Assembly (NCBI GenBank): GCA_018907035.1
Contig: JACCIC010000001.1
Span: forward strand, 4,322,001 to 4,386,000
Direction: 5' to 3'
Source: Sycobia sp. Sy_11
Taxonomy: Eukaryota > Arthropoda > Insecta > Hymenoptera > Epichrysomallidae
Length of the DNA: 64,000 nucleotides
Positions 1-12,688 of this stretch are shown piece by piece; the first letter of the stretch is position 1, and every line of letters begins with the position of its first letter. Both the position numbers and the translations under genes were made by a program. Under the pieces are notes generated by a model. It was not told the origin of the DNA and made no database searches. It was given only the letters and a program-made list of their open reading frames with translations.

Positions 1-499
1 TCCTATCATTCGCGAAACGATGTTTGTTCAGTTTCACGACTTTCTTTGCGGGCACAAGTGCAATAACAGGTAGCGGATCGAGAAGGACGCTCGGGGCAGC
101 TCGTAGATACGAAAGAGAACGTAAATCGTTGGTCCATACATGTTTGCGCGCGTTAATGCATCGTTGTAAAGTGTAAACATTGAAATTATAGGATCGACAC
201 TTGTTCTGAACTGTCGCAAAGCATTAATCAGGAAATTCATAAAAAGTTTTGGCGGTCTTACAGTTTTTTTTAACAAACTAAAATAATATGATAATTACTA
301 CAAAAATCAGACTTTGTTTATAATGCCTTTGTTTATAATCATCGCCGATTATAAGGTGCCGAAGTCCGAAGCGGCTTGAAAATTTGGTCGTTATAAATAT
401 GAGATAGTGAAGATAATTTTTGGTTAGATAGAAATTGGTTTTTTATTATGAAAATTAGTTTTAATTTTAATATTTTTGCTTTTATATATCAAATCTGTC

Positions 500-640
500 G
501 GGGTAATTGTAAATGCGGGCAGTCTGACTGTTGTTATAATTTTTATAATCTCTTTAATCCAGTTTATTAAAACAGGACTGTGCAATCTATAAAAAATATT
601 TATTAGAATTATTAAATTTAATAAACAGAAAGTCGACCTG
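500..640. repeat. Dispersed repeat, second copy
   Basis: Shares CAGTCTGACTGTTGTTAT, an AAAATATTTATT core and CAGAAAGTCGAC, in the same order, with the block at 52329-52450. Confidence 0.4.
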
Positions 641-706
641 TGTTTATGTCGAAAGTTTCTCTTCGTAAAGTTTTACACGACATTAATAATAATGTAATGT
701 CAAACA

Positions 707-710
<4 letters not shown>

Positions 711-749
<39 letters not shown>

Positions 750-757
750 GAGAGATG
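711..757. repeat. (GA)n microsatellite
   Basis: A nearly pure GA dinucleotide tract with one GTGA interruption near its right end. It produces spurious Ser-Leu and Arg-Glu open frames on the two strands. Confidence 0.95.
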
Positions 758-2104
758 AGTGGAAAAGGAGAGATACTTTTCGAATAGAATCTTCAGAGCC
801 GTAACTGACTACTGTATCCACCACGAATTCATTGAACGGGCGAATCTGGATTCCATCCCCGACCGTGCGCATTTCGGAGCTGCAGCTCTCCACAAACTTT
901 TCTCGTTTACCCCTTTCCTCTTCCTTCTGCTTCTTATTCCCAATCCTCTTCCCCCATATTCCTATATGCACGTGTCGTGCGTCCCTTCGCGACGCTTTTT
1001 CCCTCGACTAGTCTACTTCTATTTCTTCCTTATCACAGTCCCTCCCCAAATCCGTCCGTTGACTTCCCTTCAACGACACTAAAAGCAGCTTAAGGCCGTT
1101 TTCAACCTTTTATCAGCGCGTATAAAAATATATTAAAAGTAGTACAGCTTAGTCGGCGAGCGTGCCGAATTGCTCATTGTTGACAGTTGACGGATATTTC
1201 TTATTACTCTATATGTTTGTTTATATATTGATTTGAATGTATAAAGTTCTTCTACAAAGTATCAAATTTAATTTATAATTTTATTTAAAAATTGAGACCA
1301 ATTATCAGATTAGAAATCATCGTACTAGTTAGTACGATATAAATCATTATCTTATAACCATAAAGCAAGATATAAACTTTCTAAGATTTTATAATTCATT
1401 AATGAAGAAATGTGAAACGATACTTTTAGAAAATGACTTAATCTATAAGATACTTATTGTCATTATTTGTACGGGTGATTCTCAGTGATGAAACTCTACA
1501 CTTTTGCAGATTATTACCAGAGCCGATCATTCATGCTTTTTAAACAATAGATAAATTTATTCAATTCATTATCTTTACTCGATCTAAAGTAAATGAAACT
1601 CTTTATCTCTGTGTCTTAATTAATACTGATTCCATCGCAATTAACATCTCAAATTGGAAGCGAAAGCTCATTTTTTGTTGGAGGCTTGTACTGAAAAGAA
1701 ATAGAGGTTAAATGAATTAAAAACTTGTGGGATACCAATAACTAAAAAATTTAATTAAGAATACATGAGTTTTGAGTCTTAACTTTAAATCCATGAATAT
1801 ATTAGCTTTAAATTAAAAATTGTGCTGTTCTACTTTTGGCAGAAATGGTGTTCAAAAGAGAATCATCGACATATATTGAGACCACTCCACTAATTAGATC
1901 CTAAACTAATATTCTAAAAAATTATTGGTTTATGTCAATAAAAGAAAGTCGAGACAATTTTTATTTAGAAATCACGAATAGTCTATCGATTTTATTTACA
2001 AAAAAACGCAAACAAATCAGTTTTCAACAATATCTCATTATGCTTACAAATCATCTTTTTCGTTCTCCAGTAGTTTTTTATAAGGGCTATAGAATCAATA
2101 AGTT

Positions 2105-2155
2105 TCTCTCTCTCTCTCTCTCTCCCTCCTCTCTCTCTTTCTATCTCTCTTCTCC
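2105..2155. repeat. (CT)n microsatellite, imperfect
   Basis: CT-rich tract with CCCTCCT and TTTCTAT interruptions, at the left edge of a GC-richer patch. Confidence 0.9.
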
Positions 2156-4415
2156 TCGTCGATTCACCATAGCTTGTGAGAAACTCCAAAATATTTTAAC
2201 CTTTCCTTCTGTCTCCTTCTTTTACGGAATTCCTCGCGGCTTTATATGTGCACCAGAAACTGTAGGAATGAATAGTTCTGGGACGAGTCGATCCAGGCTC
2301 CACTACCGCTCCCCAATTCCTCTGTGATTCCGGGATAATACTTCGAATAAGTTGACTGATAAAGAATAATGCCGGGCGAGAGATCGAGAGAATGGCGACA
2401 TGGTAGGAGAGGAAAGGAAAGACGTCGGAACCAGCCAGCTGGAAGGTCGTTTTCTAATAAACGAAGGTTTATTCTTTCTCTGCAGCAGCAGCGACGTCGG
2501 TGGCGACGGAAGCACCAGCAGCATTTCGCTCTTTCATCGAATTTAGCGAGAGGTCCTACGGAGGAACTCTTTCAGCCTTATCCTTCCATTAGTCAGTTGT
2601 TCGAATCGTATTGAGACGTTGGCCAAACGCGAGGTCTACGGTTTTATTTTTGAAACGTCTCGCTGGGAATTCGCGATATTGATCGAAACGATACTTTGCC
2701 GCGGATTTTTCATTATTATTGAATGATTTTGGTTGTGCTCGAATGAAATGGTTTTTATACAACGATATTCGCAGGATAATTCGGTAAAAGCTTTTAGTTT
2801 AATCACGTATGAGAAAAGAGCTGATTGCTGTCCAGGACACATATTAGTGAAGTAACTTGCGTTAAATACCCGTTGAATTGCTATGCATCGTTGATTAATC
2901 GACTAAAAAACTGAAACTTTATAATATACAAGTTTGTATTATCTTATTTGGACTTGTTTCAGAAAGATTGGTATTTAAAATATGTATAGTATCTGAACAG
3001 ATGAATTTAAATGGTTGGAAAGTAATTGGTGCAATGTAAAAACTTATAATAATTTTTTTTTACATTGAAACCTATTCTATGGATGATGTTAATTCTAGTT
3101 CTTTCAAACTTTTTCGTAAAATAACGGATGTAGAAGTTGATGGAATAGTCCTGCTGATGTTTTTTTACATGAAAAGAGAGATATATAGAAATGCGACTGT
3201 TCATCAATATTAAAGGATGAAGTAATTTTAAAATTTATTAATTTATTTATACATTATATTTTTAAAAAATGATACCTTTTTTCAGGACTGAAAATTCTTC
3301 CTAAGATAAACTACTGTGGACGTGGAATAATCAGAAGAATAAAGAGGTAGTTTAATCTATCCAGAATAACTACGTTTACGTCAGTGGAACTTGATTTTAG
3401 AGGATATCCATAAGCTACGTAGCTGATTCAGGGAAGGGAGTGATCTACTGAAAGTTACTATGATCTACGTGGGGCACGGGGAGGTGTAGGAGCTATGCCC
3501 ACATACGTAGTGAATGTTACTTTATATGTTAGTAAATGATTTCAAAAGCCCAAAGAATATTCTTAAAATTTTGTAACAAATAATGTGACTATAAAATTCA
3601 GCAGGCATGTGAGAAATAAATTTCGGGGGAACAGACATGTGCGTCTGTCGATGCGAGTCTCTCGATTTCTCTCGTTTGCGCACTCATTTGTTTTGACGAT
3701 ACTCTAGAAATAGTTTTAGAGTAGTATCCTTCAATGCAGGATGGCGATTTGAAATAAGTATAAATAAATTTAAGTTCTATTCTTTTTAAATATAAATAAA
3801 TATTGACCACTCTCAATTCTACACTTTTTACGCTTTAATATTATATTATGTCACAGACCATATCAATATAAAGAAGGTTGTATAATATAGATACGAGCAT
3901 GTCAATCTACATTATACCCGTTTAATATTTTTTACTCCTAAAGTATTTCGGATTTAACTAACTAAGAAGGGCCGAATTATTTAAAAACGAATAAAAAACA
4001 CGGGAGATTAAACGATATTTCTGTTTTTGCAACGGAAAAGACAAGAAAAAAAATTGATCAAAATTTGTTTGAAAGAGACAGGTTCAATGTGTAAACAATT
4101 TATTAGAGTTTTTTTTCAAACTTCGAGGAAAAGTACGACGGTGCACCGGGTTCCAAAGATTTAAGAACTATTTCGCTAGGTCTCCGACTTGCTTAGCGAT
4201 GCATAATGGCGCGCATTATCTTTATATACTTATACGCGAAAGAAACAATTGCCTGCAGATACAATCGGCACGTATCACACCAGTATCAGCGTCACTTCGT
4301 CTTAATTTGTCTAGTTTTTCTTCATGGGCGCTAATCATTTCGCGACTGTGTTGCTGATTTTTTTTTGTCGCAACCCGTATAGAATGTAAAATCGAAGATC
4401 TGATAAACCGAATTA

Positions 4416-4419
<4 letters not shown>

Positions 4420-4466
<47 letters not shown>
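4420..4466. repeat. (AT)n microsatellite
   Basis: About 23 uninterrupted AT units. Confidence 0.95.
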
Positions 4467-4468
<2 letters not shown>

Positions 4469-6049
4469 GTAAATATTACCCGATAACCGAAAGCTCTGGA
4501 ATGGAAAATCGTTCAAAAATATATATTTATATTTACGTATTAGTCTAGAAGAAGAAATCGAAAATCGATTACCCACCCTCGTGCACGATGGTCTGTAGGG
4601 CGTTGAAAGTGAAAACATTACGAAACGCTGATTTATTCGAACGTTTAAAGGAGTTAATTTATAGTAAAAAATTTATGTCTGTGAGAAATTTGTGATTCAT
4701 GCAAGCAGTAAAATTCTAAATGTTCTACAGTTAAAATAAATTTTCCTGCTTTTTATTGCGCATTTAAGAGCGTTGAAAGCGTATAAAAAGGATATGCAAG
4801 AGCTATTATATCTCTTAATCCTCCGTTATTTGGTATTTATTTTTATTATTTGCAAACGAAGACTGAATTTATTCAATGAAGAATGCAATTAAAAAACTTG
4901 AGTTAATGAAAGTGATCTTCCTTCAATTGGAATTACTATTCTTAAATGAAGCATATATTTTATATACGTATAAGTAATTTCTAAATTCCATAATATTATA
5001 ATCTTTTTCGATAAAAGTATCAAATTTTAAAGTAATTGTTTAAAATCCATATATGTTAATGATTTCTGTGAAATACTTAATAACAGTTTGAATTTTCATA
5101 GCATTTTACGTTATAATATAAGCGTATGTAGATACATTTTCGTGAGTCCAGGTAAATTATTTTACTTTTTTAAATATAACTTTAGGTTATCTTTATATTC
5201 ATGATCATCAGAGTTATGATTTGAGTGATATGGTTTACAAGATTTAATTCACTACTTCTATCAAATTCATTCAAATCAGTTTGAATTCAATATACTTGAA
5301 ATTTCTATTTCAGGGTGTGGAACAAAAAAAATTTTGTTAAACTGCGAAAAATTTTCCGTCATCGAAAAACCTGGTCGATTATAAAAAAGTCCGCGATTTT
5401 TCTACTATCTTGTATTATATTTAGTATAAGAAATTTTTTACTAACGATATTTATAGTATGAGCGAAATATTATTCACACCATTTGCAAAGTATGTTATTT
5501 TTATATTATTAAATGATATAGTATAATATAATATAGTATAATATAATAAAAAAATGAATATACTATTAATTGACTAGATTATTAGGATAATTATTTAATT
5601 TTATAATTGGTTTTATCAGATTTTCAATTAAAAATAATTTTGTTTAACAAAATATCTTTCCATTTTCCATTAATAAATTTAAAGCTGATAGAGTAAATTA
5701 CAGATTTAAATTACAGAATTTTCTCTAATGTGAATTTATAAAGACTGTTTGTAGAATTATATTTGTTAAGGAGAACTGTCATAAAATATTGAAATGTGTA
5801 TTTCTTTATTAATAATATAGTGTAATAATGGCGAAGTAATAAAAATATTCTTTTTTTCTGACGAATTTTGGTACGTTACATTCGAATTGCCCCTTATATA
5901 TATATTTTTTTTGTACATCATTCTTGCAAATTTTACGATGTATTTACAAACTTTTTTATGCTTGGTTCGTGAATTAGAGACTCAATATTATATTGAGGAA
6001 GCAAATTAAATTTTTTGAGTTTTGTTTTACTAATTTACTTCTTTATGAA

Positions 6050-7960
6050 TTAGATAGTTCGTACTGCCATATGATGTAATGAATGTCTTCGTCATATTTA
6101 CCACATTTGCTCACAACACCACGTTGTTCACAATTTTTACTGCCACTAGTGATCATACGAGATAGTAATGATTAGCTCTGATACGATTGATGTTTACGTC
6201 ATAAAGTCGATTTAAAAATTTTCTTGTATACCATGAGCTCTTGAATTACTTTAAAGTACATATTAAAGTAAGCGTTACCTCATGATTGACTCTGATTGCG
6301 CAAAACGTTTGTATTTTCTATTATAGTGAATTTTATAATGCTATGATGAAAATGTGTGTATGGCACTTTGCAGATATCCAGGTCTTTGGACTGAGCAACA
6401 TTTTTCGCAAGCATATCGGCTTGTTCATTTTCTTATATTCCTTTATGAGCAGGCATCTAAGCTCATTTTAAGGTATTGTTTACTTTCTGCTGCAAATATG
6501 GATGCATTTTTATTAATACACCTTTGTTGTTACCAAACCACCTTATTAATTTCGTAAGCTCGTTGAATATCAAGAAGCGCAGCTAGTACTTGAGCTTTTT
6601 CAAAGAAGGCTGACTTTACAATAACAGCTAGATTTGTTATTAGCAATACAGGAGTTGCTTTTGCGAAAGCCACTTTGATTATATGGTATACTATTACGTT
6701 TTTCTACCCAACATTGTAATCTACTTTTTGTCAGTGTCTCTAGAAGCTTGCATGTACAAATAGGGCAAATGTCGGATGTCCAAATAAAGTGTATACAAGA
6801 TTCCTTTCAATATATTGTAAAAGTACTTGTCTCATACATTTCATTATTATCTAGAAAAAGCAGCTTATATTTGATAGGAATCATTTTTATAGTTTTGAAA
6901 TCAATTCCGTCTACTCGTGGTGCAGATTTTATTCTATTCGAGTCGAGAGAAATATTATTAGTATTCAGTATAGCTAAATGGAGAACTAAAAATGTATTTT
7001 TGGGATGTTAGGTAAGAAATTAGGATCTGATAAAAGTCCCAGGAGGATTGATTTTATTCAAAAGTATTGGAAGTTGATTTTTAACGTCGACATTTCAAGA
7101 TATAAATATAAGTTATTTTTTCGTCCATTTTTCTTTAAAAATTTTATTCAAGTTCCAAAAATATTTTGAATCCATACGAAAATCAATCATTTCCGCGAAT
7201 TTTTATTCGTCGCTTTTTATTTTTTAATACTAAAATTATTTTCCAATCTTTTTGTGAATTTTTGCCAATTTATGCTTATCAAATTCATTTTAAATGATTT
7301 TTTAACGTAATTAATTCTTTTGACTATTAGTTCTATATAAATTGGAAAATGATCTGATTTTCATGAACGGAAACATTAAGATTTATTTTATTACAAATAC
7401 TATCAGTAGAAAGACTTAAATAGACTTTAGATTGAAAGTCTCTGTGATCTATATCGACATATGCGCATGTGTTTGTCTTGTGTATATATCAATCGTGCAA
7501 ATATATTTCGTTTACGAATTTGAGCCCATTAAAGTCTGTATATTGAAAATTCCATAGTTTGTTGTGAGAACTAAAATCTCCCATTATAATAACATTATTA
7601 TTTATCTGAATATTGCTTACTATTGAATCTCATTGATTTTGTGAAAGTGTTATCCCTTGCTTTCGATAGCATGCCATCAAATCAAAGTATGACATTATCT
7701 AAACAAATTCCGCGTATTCCGTAAATATTTCTGCAAGTATTTTACAAGGTAGATTTTTTCGCAGAAGTATAATTATGACACCACCTCTGGAATGATGTCT
7801 GTCTTTTCTATATACGAAAAAAAACAAAAAATTGTATGTTATCTCTTTCCATTAACCATGTTTCTACATAAACACAAATATCTATGTTTTTAATTTTTTT
7901 TTTGCAATTCGGCATGCATTCGACGGATTCTTGGCGTATTCCAATAGAGTATATTTAAGT
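6050..7960 (-). pseudogene. LINE ORF2 remnant (endonuclease, partial RT, RNase H)
   Basis: Minus-strand signatures in order: a start-like segment LYWNTPRIRRMHAELQKK (near 7950-7890); endonuclease pieces YRKDRHHSRGG (near 7815-7780) and MGDFSSHN (near 7585-7560); an RT motif-A-like segment VLAALLDIQRAYEI (near 6595-6545); an RNase H segment containing NEQADMLAKNVAQSKDLD (near 6430-6375); and a terminal KCGKYDEDIHYIIWQ motif (near 6095-6060). RT motif A is followed within about 100 bases by RNase H sequence, so the RT palm and thumb have been deleted. Several internal stops are present. The family's ORF2 normally nicks the target and reverse-transcribes element RNA. Confidence 0.8.
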
Positions 7961-8399
7961 TCTGTGCATCAGTATTTACATTTTTATTTTCTGTGAAGAA
8001 GTTATAAGCTGGTTTTAATTGTACGGTGATTTTGATTATGGTATTTCAATGCTTTGGTATTTCTTCTTTGAACGCTCGAACAAATTATTTTCTATGTTGT
8101 TGATTTTTGCATTTCACTTGTTTTATTCGGTACCATTTCTCTTTTGCACTCATATTTTTTTGTTTTATTTCATTTGAATTTTTATCGTTACGGTTTTAAT
8201 CGACTAAGCTTGCGGATGAATGTCGTTTCCTATTTTGTGCATTAATTTCTTGTTGTATTGTTATTGTTTTCATCGTTGAAAATGTGTATGTTGTGTAAGT
8301 TGTATTTTTCTCTTCTATTTTGTTGATTATAGCTGGAGGAATCTTTGGTTGGCGAAATTGTAATTATGAGGACTTAATGGATGACGTCTGTTTTTCTGC

Positions 8400-8995
8400 G
8401 TGTTGATTTTTGCAATATCTTGCTATATGACCTTCTTCCTTGCGTAGAAAACAGGAAAGTTTATCGCTTGAGAAATATATCCAAATCGTAATGTCGTCAT
8501 GTGTTAATTGGCACGATTGAGGAATTTTGGTTACATTGGCGGGATAAATCCAGATTTGTCTTTTGCGACTAAGCGGCCGTGTAAAGCCTATGTCGTTGAG
8601 CCCACTTCTTAGTCCCGTTATTTGTGATTTTGATGCTATATCATATTGAAATAAAATGTTTTCTATTAATTCGTTAGGGATAGTAGGATAAACATTTGAA
8701 ATGAGAATGCGCTTGGCTTTTGAAATGAGCGGTCTTATTTCGAGCGTTGCGGGATTTACGATAACGTTTTTATGTAAATTGAGTAATTTCTCAGATTTGT
8801 CTTCTGAATTTGTTACCAGACCATAACAGTTCCTAGGGCATAATCACGAATCGTTAGTTCTACATAATTCATTATCAATGCTTGATTATTTTTATGATAT
8901 TGAGGCATATGTAGCTGGACCGTAAGAATTAATTTCTGAAAGTTTATTTGTGATAGAACTTTGCGTTAAAGTATTCCAGCTACCAGAAACATTCA
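8400..8995 (-). pseudogene. LINE ORF1 (Gag-like) remnant
   Basis: The minus strand reads as a long, mostly open Gag-like segment. It includes ISNVYPTIPNELIENILF, a basic stretch around LSRKRQIWIYPANV, and then a zinc knuckle, CFLRKEEGHIARYC. The family normally has C-x2-C-x4-H-x4-C; here the second cysteine position is Arg while the other three ligands remain. About 130 codons before the knuckle are open, which is better preserved than ORF2. ORF1 proteins of this class bind element RNA. The annotated ends are approximate, because the 5' part (8820-8995) carries stops. Confidence 0.75.
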
Positions 8996-10324
8996 TAATT
9001 ATACATTTTTTCTGCTTGTTTTTGTTATTTGAGGTGGGTAATCCTTTAATAATGTGTAACAATCAATATTGTCAGGAAATTGGAACATTGTGTATTTTAT
9101 TAATTATAATTTTTACATAATTAGAAATTGTTAATAAAAGAATTTATTTTCTGTACGTTAGGAGTAAGCATCTAGAGTACCTCGAAAGCATTCAGTGAAT
9201 GAAATTTTTTACGAAAAGTCCCCTAGTGCTGTAAATGTGTCATATAATTGACACCTGAGAGTAACATTAATTCCATTAAAATTTTAAAGAAAAAAAAACG
9301 ATTTCCACCCACTAATTTTTAAGGTAAATAATGTGAATTGTAAATTTTAAGGAGAATAATGCCGATCCAAACACTATAAAATCTAATTTTTATTAACGAG
9401 CCAGTGTAATATGACCAATTGGATTCTTGTACGCGTTGACGTGCCTTAAACGATTCTGGCTCGCAACGCGCTTCTCAAATACTTTATGTATATTCTTCTT
9501 AAAGCACTGAAGAATCGTTCTGCGAACGCGGACGTTTCTGGCACTGCGAGCACGAGAATGACGAGCTGATTTACAGCATTCATCATTCCGAGCAGTATTT
9601 TCTGAGTGCTCTTCGAAAATTTGTCTGGTATTATGCGAAGCTAAATTACGCTTTTCACCAAGACAATTTTTTTTCTCTCTTGATTTTTCAGTATTTTTAT
9701 ATTCTATCATATCTATTTAGATACCGTTATTACAGAAAATAACAATTATTGAAATTTTAAAGTGTGTACTTTAAATCTTGGTGTCTTTCATAAACAAGCA
9801 ATAGGTATGGAAATTGTGAACATATGTTGTAAAAATATACTGTAAAAAACGTAAGAAATTCAACGTCATCTTACTATTTGAACATAGTTTGTATACTTAA
9901 TCGATATTTTACCTCTGCTGAGGTATATTGCTCTCATATTTTCTAGCTGTACTTCCTACATTTCTCTGAAAAAATCTTCGATACGCAAATTTACGGGGGG
10001 TTGCAACCCCTGTAAATTTTGTCTGATGAGGGGGGCTTGTACTTCATTCCTTAATCAAGTATATTCATTGCTACGAAATTAAATAACAAATTTATCTTCG
10101 TAATTTGGTGGTCGTCAAAGTACTCATTTTTCTAATGAAAGCAGTAGAGCAGTTGGATTTACTAGGTAAATTTGACAGTTCATTCAATATTGGTTTACTA
10201 ACGTCTAATTCAATTTACTTTCGAAAAGGCTATTATTTCTAATAAAAATTCAATGAAGTTATTTTATTCTCAGACACATTCGTTCATTAGGAAAGACTTT
10301 TAAAAAAATTTCTTCTTCTATTTT
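8996..10324. other. No gene seen; one strong inverted repeat
   Basis: AT-rich sequence upstream (on the minus strand) of the LINE. The 105-codon minus-strand frame at 9393-9710 is rich in Arg and Lys but shows no recognisable domain, signal peptide or splice context; it may be a decayed part of another repeat. The short hairpin at 9987-10019 is listed separately. Confidence 0.5.
9987..10019. repeat. 33-bp near-perfect inverted repeat
   Basis: The left arm reads AAATTTACGGGGGGTT and the right arm AACCCCTGTAAATTT around a GC dinucleotide centre. One base-pair position is unmatched. The G-rich and C-rich arms stand out sharply from the AT-rich flanks. It is not followed by a T tract typical of an RNA polymerase III stop, and I do not know its function. 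Confidence 0.8.
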
Positions 10325-11100
10325 CCTTGGAAAACAAAGTAAAATGCGTTGGCGCAACGAGCGATCCGACATTTTATCCGACAGGCCGGGCTGAATGTTT
10401 ATTCCCCGTGAAGCCCATTTCTAGTTCAGTACCATATACTACCTGTCGGTCTCAGAGGCGCGCCATTCATGAACATACGCGCGCGCATGCACCTGCACAC
10501 TTTGTCAAACGTTGAGTAAATCTTATAGTTACGGCTCTATATTATTTTAAAACAGCTATAATGGCTTTAAAGACCGAACGGATAATTATACGCCATGTTT
10601 CATCCGCAGATTTAACCTACTTCAAATCCTCCATCGCGCGTCCCTTATACATATATATATATAACTTTGTTCGTGCCTCGATCGGTCGACCGAAAAGAAA
10701 AAAAAATATACGCGACACCGTAGCGCGCGTGTCGCGTTATGAAGACGACGCCAATTCCAGCGGTAAAGAGATGCGGGTGACCCGCAACGCGCGGTTCTCG
10801 CGCGTGCATTGCGACGACGTGACTGTCTTTTTTCCCCCTCGTCCCTATCCTCCCCCCTCCCACCTATCTTTATTTCTCGGAGCATCGGCTTTTCGCTGTG
10901 TGTGTACGTTGGAAGCAAGCGAAGATTTACGAGCACTCGCGCGCGCGCATATATAGCCGATAATCGTCGCGTACCGCGCGCGATTATAAAAATAGCTGGC
11001 TTAGCTCTCTAAAAGACGGGAAAATGTAATAGTCTCCCGCGAATTTTATCCCATATATATGTATATATATATATTCCCTCGTATAGGAATAAATGTCTAG
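10325..11100. promoter_or_regulatory. CpG-rich island, possible regulatory element
   Basis: Roughly 800 bases much richer in G+C and CpG than the flanks, with repeated CGCGCG and GCGCGC runs (for example near 10480-10490, 10725-10735, 10795-10805 and 10935-10980). All overlapping open frames are arginine-rich composition artefacts on both strands. Islands like this in AT-rich insect genomes are often promoters or enhancers of long-intron genes. I see no clear initiator, TATA element or splice site that fixes a direction. Confidence 0.4.
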
Positions 11101-12272
11101 GACAAGAGAAGAAAAAAAGAAAGAGGAAAAGCTTCGTCTGCTACAGGTTTTGCTAAACACATACTTTTCTCGGGCGCTCTGGAGAGCAGATTCGGCTAAA
11201 CAAGAAGGTGCTTATTCCGAGCTTTTTTGTATATCGTTTATTCACTAGCCGAGCTTGCATTTATGTTTCTAATGGTATTCGAATTTATAATATATGATTG
11301 GTGATGAATACTTTTCGTAAAATTTTACTAGACTCGATACAAGCAAATGATTATTTACTTGAATAGTAGTAAATAAATCATTTCGTTACTTTAATTACAA
11401 TATTTTTGTGGTTTTAATAAACTCCATTCATTTGAAATAAATTTTTGTTTCATTTGAATAATATTTATTTGTTACTATTCAAATAAATTCGAGTTTATTA
11501 ATATTTTTTCACTGTAGCTTCATAAAGAACATTGAATTTTTTCATTATTTTGTCAATTTCTTTATTTATTTTAATACGATAATGAAAATTTTTTTCTCAT
11601 CTATAGTTGCAAATAGTTGTAAATCTAATTGGAGTTCTCGTGTAAAAATATTTTATATAATGCTTTAGTTTATTATATTTATATTTTATTATATTTATAG
11701 TTTATTATATTATATTTTTTTAATGACATAGTTTTTAAAATTTTACCAAGAGTAAATAGGATGCCTTGTCTTTATAAATATTTCTTATTTTCTGCCTAAA
11801 AAGTTGGTAAGCTTATGGAAATATAAAATTAAAGAAAGTTTTACTATACATATAAAGTGAGTAGAAAAATTGAATCGAGCACCTTGAAATATTATGTGAA
11901 ATCTTTGATGTAATTATAGCTGACAAAAGAGTAGAGTTTTAGAATCATACTGGCCGGGGCTAAATTTAAAAAAAAAGTGTAAAAATACATTGTTGCGTAC
12001 AAATCTCGCTTATTCCGAGCTCAAAACATAATTCATCTCACAGCACACTTTCCAAAGTCAAATATATCACATATGTAGCACATATATAGGGGAGTATAAA
12101 TATAGCATATTTCGTGCCACTAATAATTAATTTCCGACTTATCACAATGCGAAACATAGACAGAAAATGGATACATGGTAATTCGCTAATGTTTACCTTC
12201 AACTACACCGCCCGTATCTCGATCGAGAACCGACGTGTTGTAGTCACGGGTTTTGCGGTAAACTCTTCTCTC

Positions 12273-12274
<2 letters not shown>

Positions 12275-12331
<57 letters not shown>
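12275..12331. repeat. (CT)n microsatellite
   Basis: Long pure CT tract followed by TATC and CTCG variants up to about 12385. Confidence 0.95.
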
Positions 12332-12339
<8 letters not shown>

Positions 12340-12636
12340 CTCTCTGTCACTCGCTCGCTCGATCGCTCTCTCTAGCTCTCTCTATTATGTAAAAAGTCGA
12401 TAAACGTGTGGATTTATAAAAACGCGGGGAATAAAATAGACGCACGCTCGAATAAAAAGTGTATACGTATAAAAATTTCCAACAAGGATTTCGTGTATGA
12501 GGAGGGAGGGAGGAAGGGAGGGAGGGGGAGTTACTCAGTTATTCTATTGTGCGTGCTTACGTTTGAAGCCTCGCGGGGGTGATCCGACGGATCTTTCTCT
12601 CTCTTTCTCTCTTTGTCTCACTCACTCTCTCGCTCT

Positions 12637-12638
<2 letters not shown>

Positions 12639-12684
<46 letters not shown>
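12639..12684. repeat. (AT)n microsatellite
   Basis: About 23 AT units, preceded by a CT-rich segment. Confidence 0.95.

Positions 12685-12688
<4 letters not shown>

Larger units (their letters stand above)
1..6029. other. AT-rich gene-poor stretch
   Basis: I see no supported gene here. Most of it is AT-rich with stops in every frame. Three GC-richer patches stand out: about 780-1085, 2220-2680 and 4120-4330. They contain CpG-bearing and pyrimidine-rich sequence but no credible coding frame, and could be fragments of intronic or intergenic regulatory DNA. A perfect 12-bp palindrome (AGCTACGTAGCT) lies near 3413-3424. The 80-codon minus-strand frame at 34-276 matches no family I recognise. Confidence 0.6.
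6030..8995 (-). mobile_element. Decayed LINE (I/Jockey/R1-like) retrotransposon
   Basis: Reading the minus strand from 8995 downwards gives the order expected of a two-ORF LINE. First comes an ORF1 (Gag-like) region ending in a CCHC zinc knuckle near 8410-8480. An apurinic endonuclease region follows (about 7960-7300), then a short reverse-transcriptase remnant (about 6690-6540), an RNase H remnant (about 6460-6370) and a C-terminal cysteine motif (about 6110-6050). Stops and frameshifts are frequent and most of the reverse transcriptase is missing, so the copy is dead. RNase H plus the C-terminal CCHC-type motif fits the I/Jockey/R1 group. I cannot place it to a named family or define its target-site duplication. 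Confidence 0.85.

Noticed and set aside
34..276. 80-codon minus-strand open frame at the left edge
   Set aside because: No signal, domain or splice context that I recognise, and its composition is compatible with chance in a GC-richer patch.
618..971. Ser-Leu / Arg-Glu open frames over GA/CT microsatellites (also 1992-2327, 12114-12392, 14610-14882, 17210-17778 and 26875-27090)
   Set aside because: Dinucleotide repeats of even unit keep frames open on both strands; these are repeat artefacts.
9393..9710. 105-codon basic frame on the minus strand
   Set aside because: Looks Arg/Lys-rich by composition; no zinc knuckle or other LINE motif, and it is not in register with the LINE ORF1.
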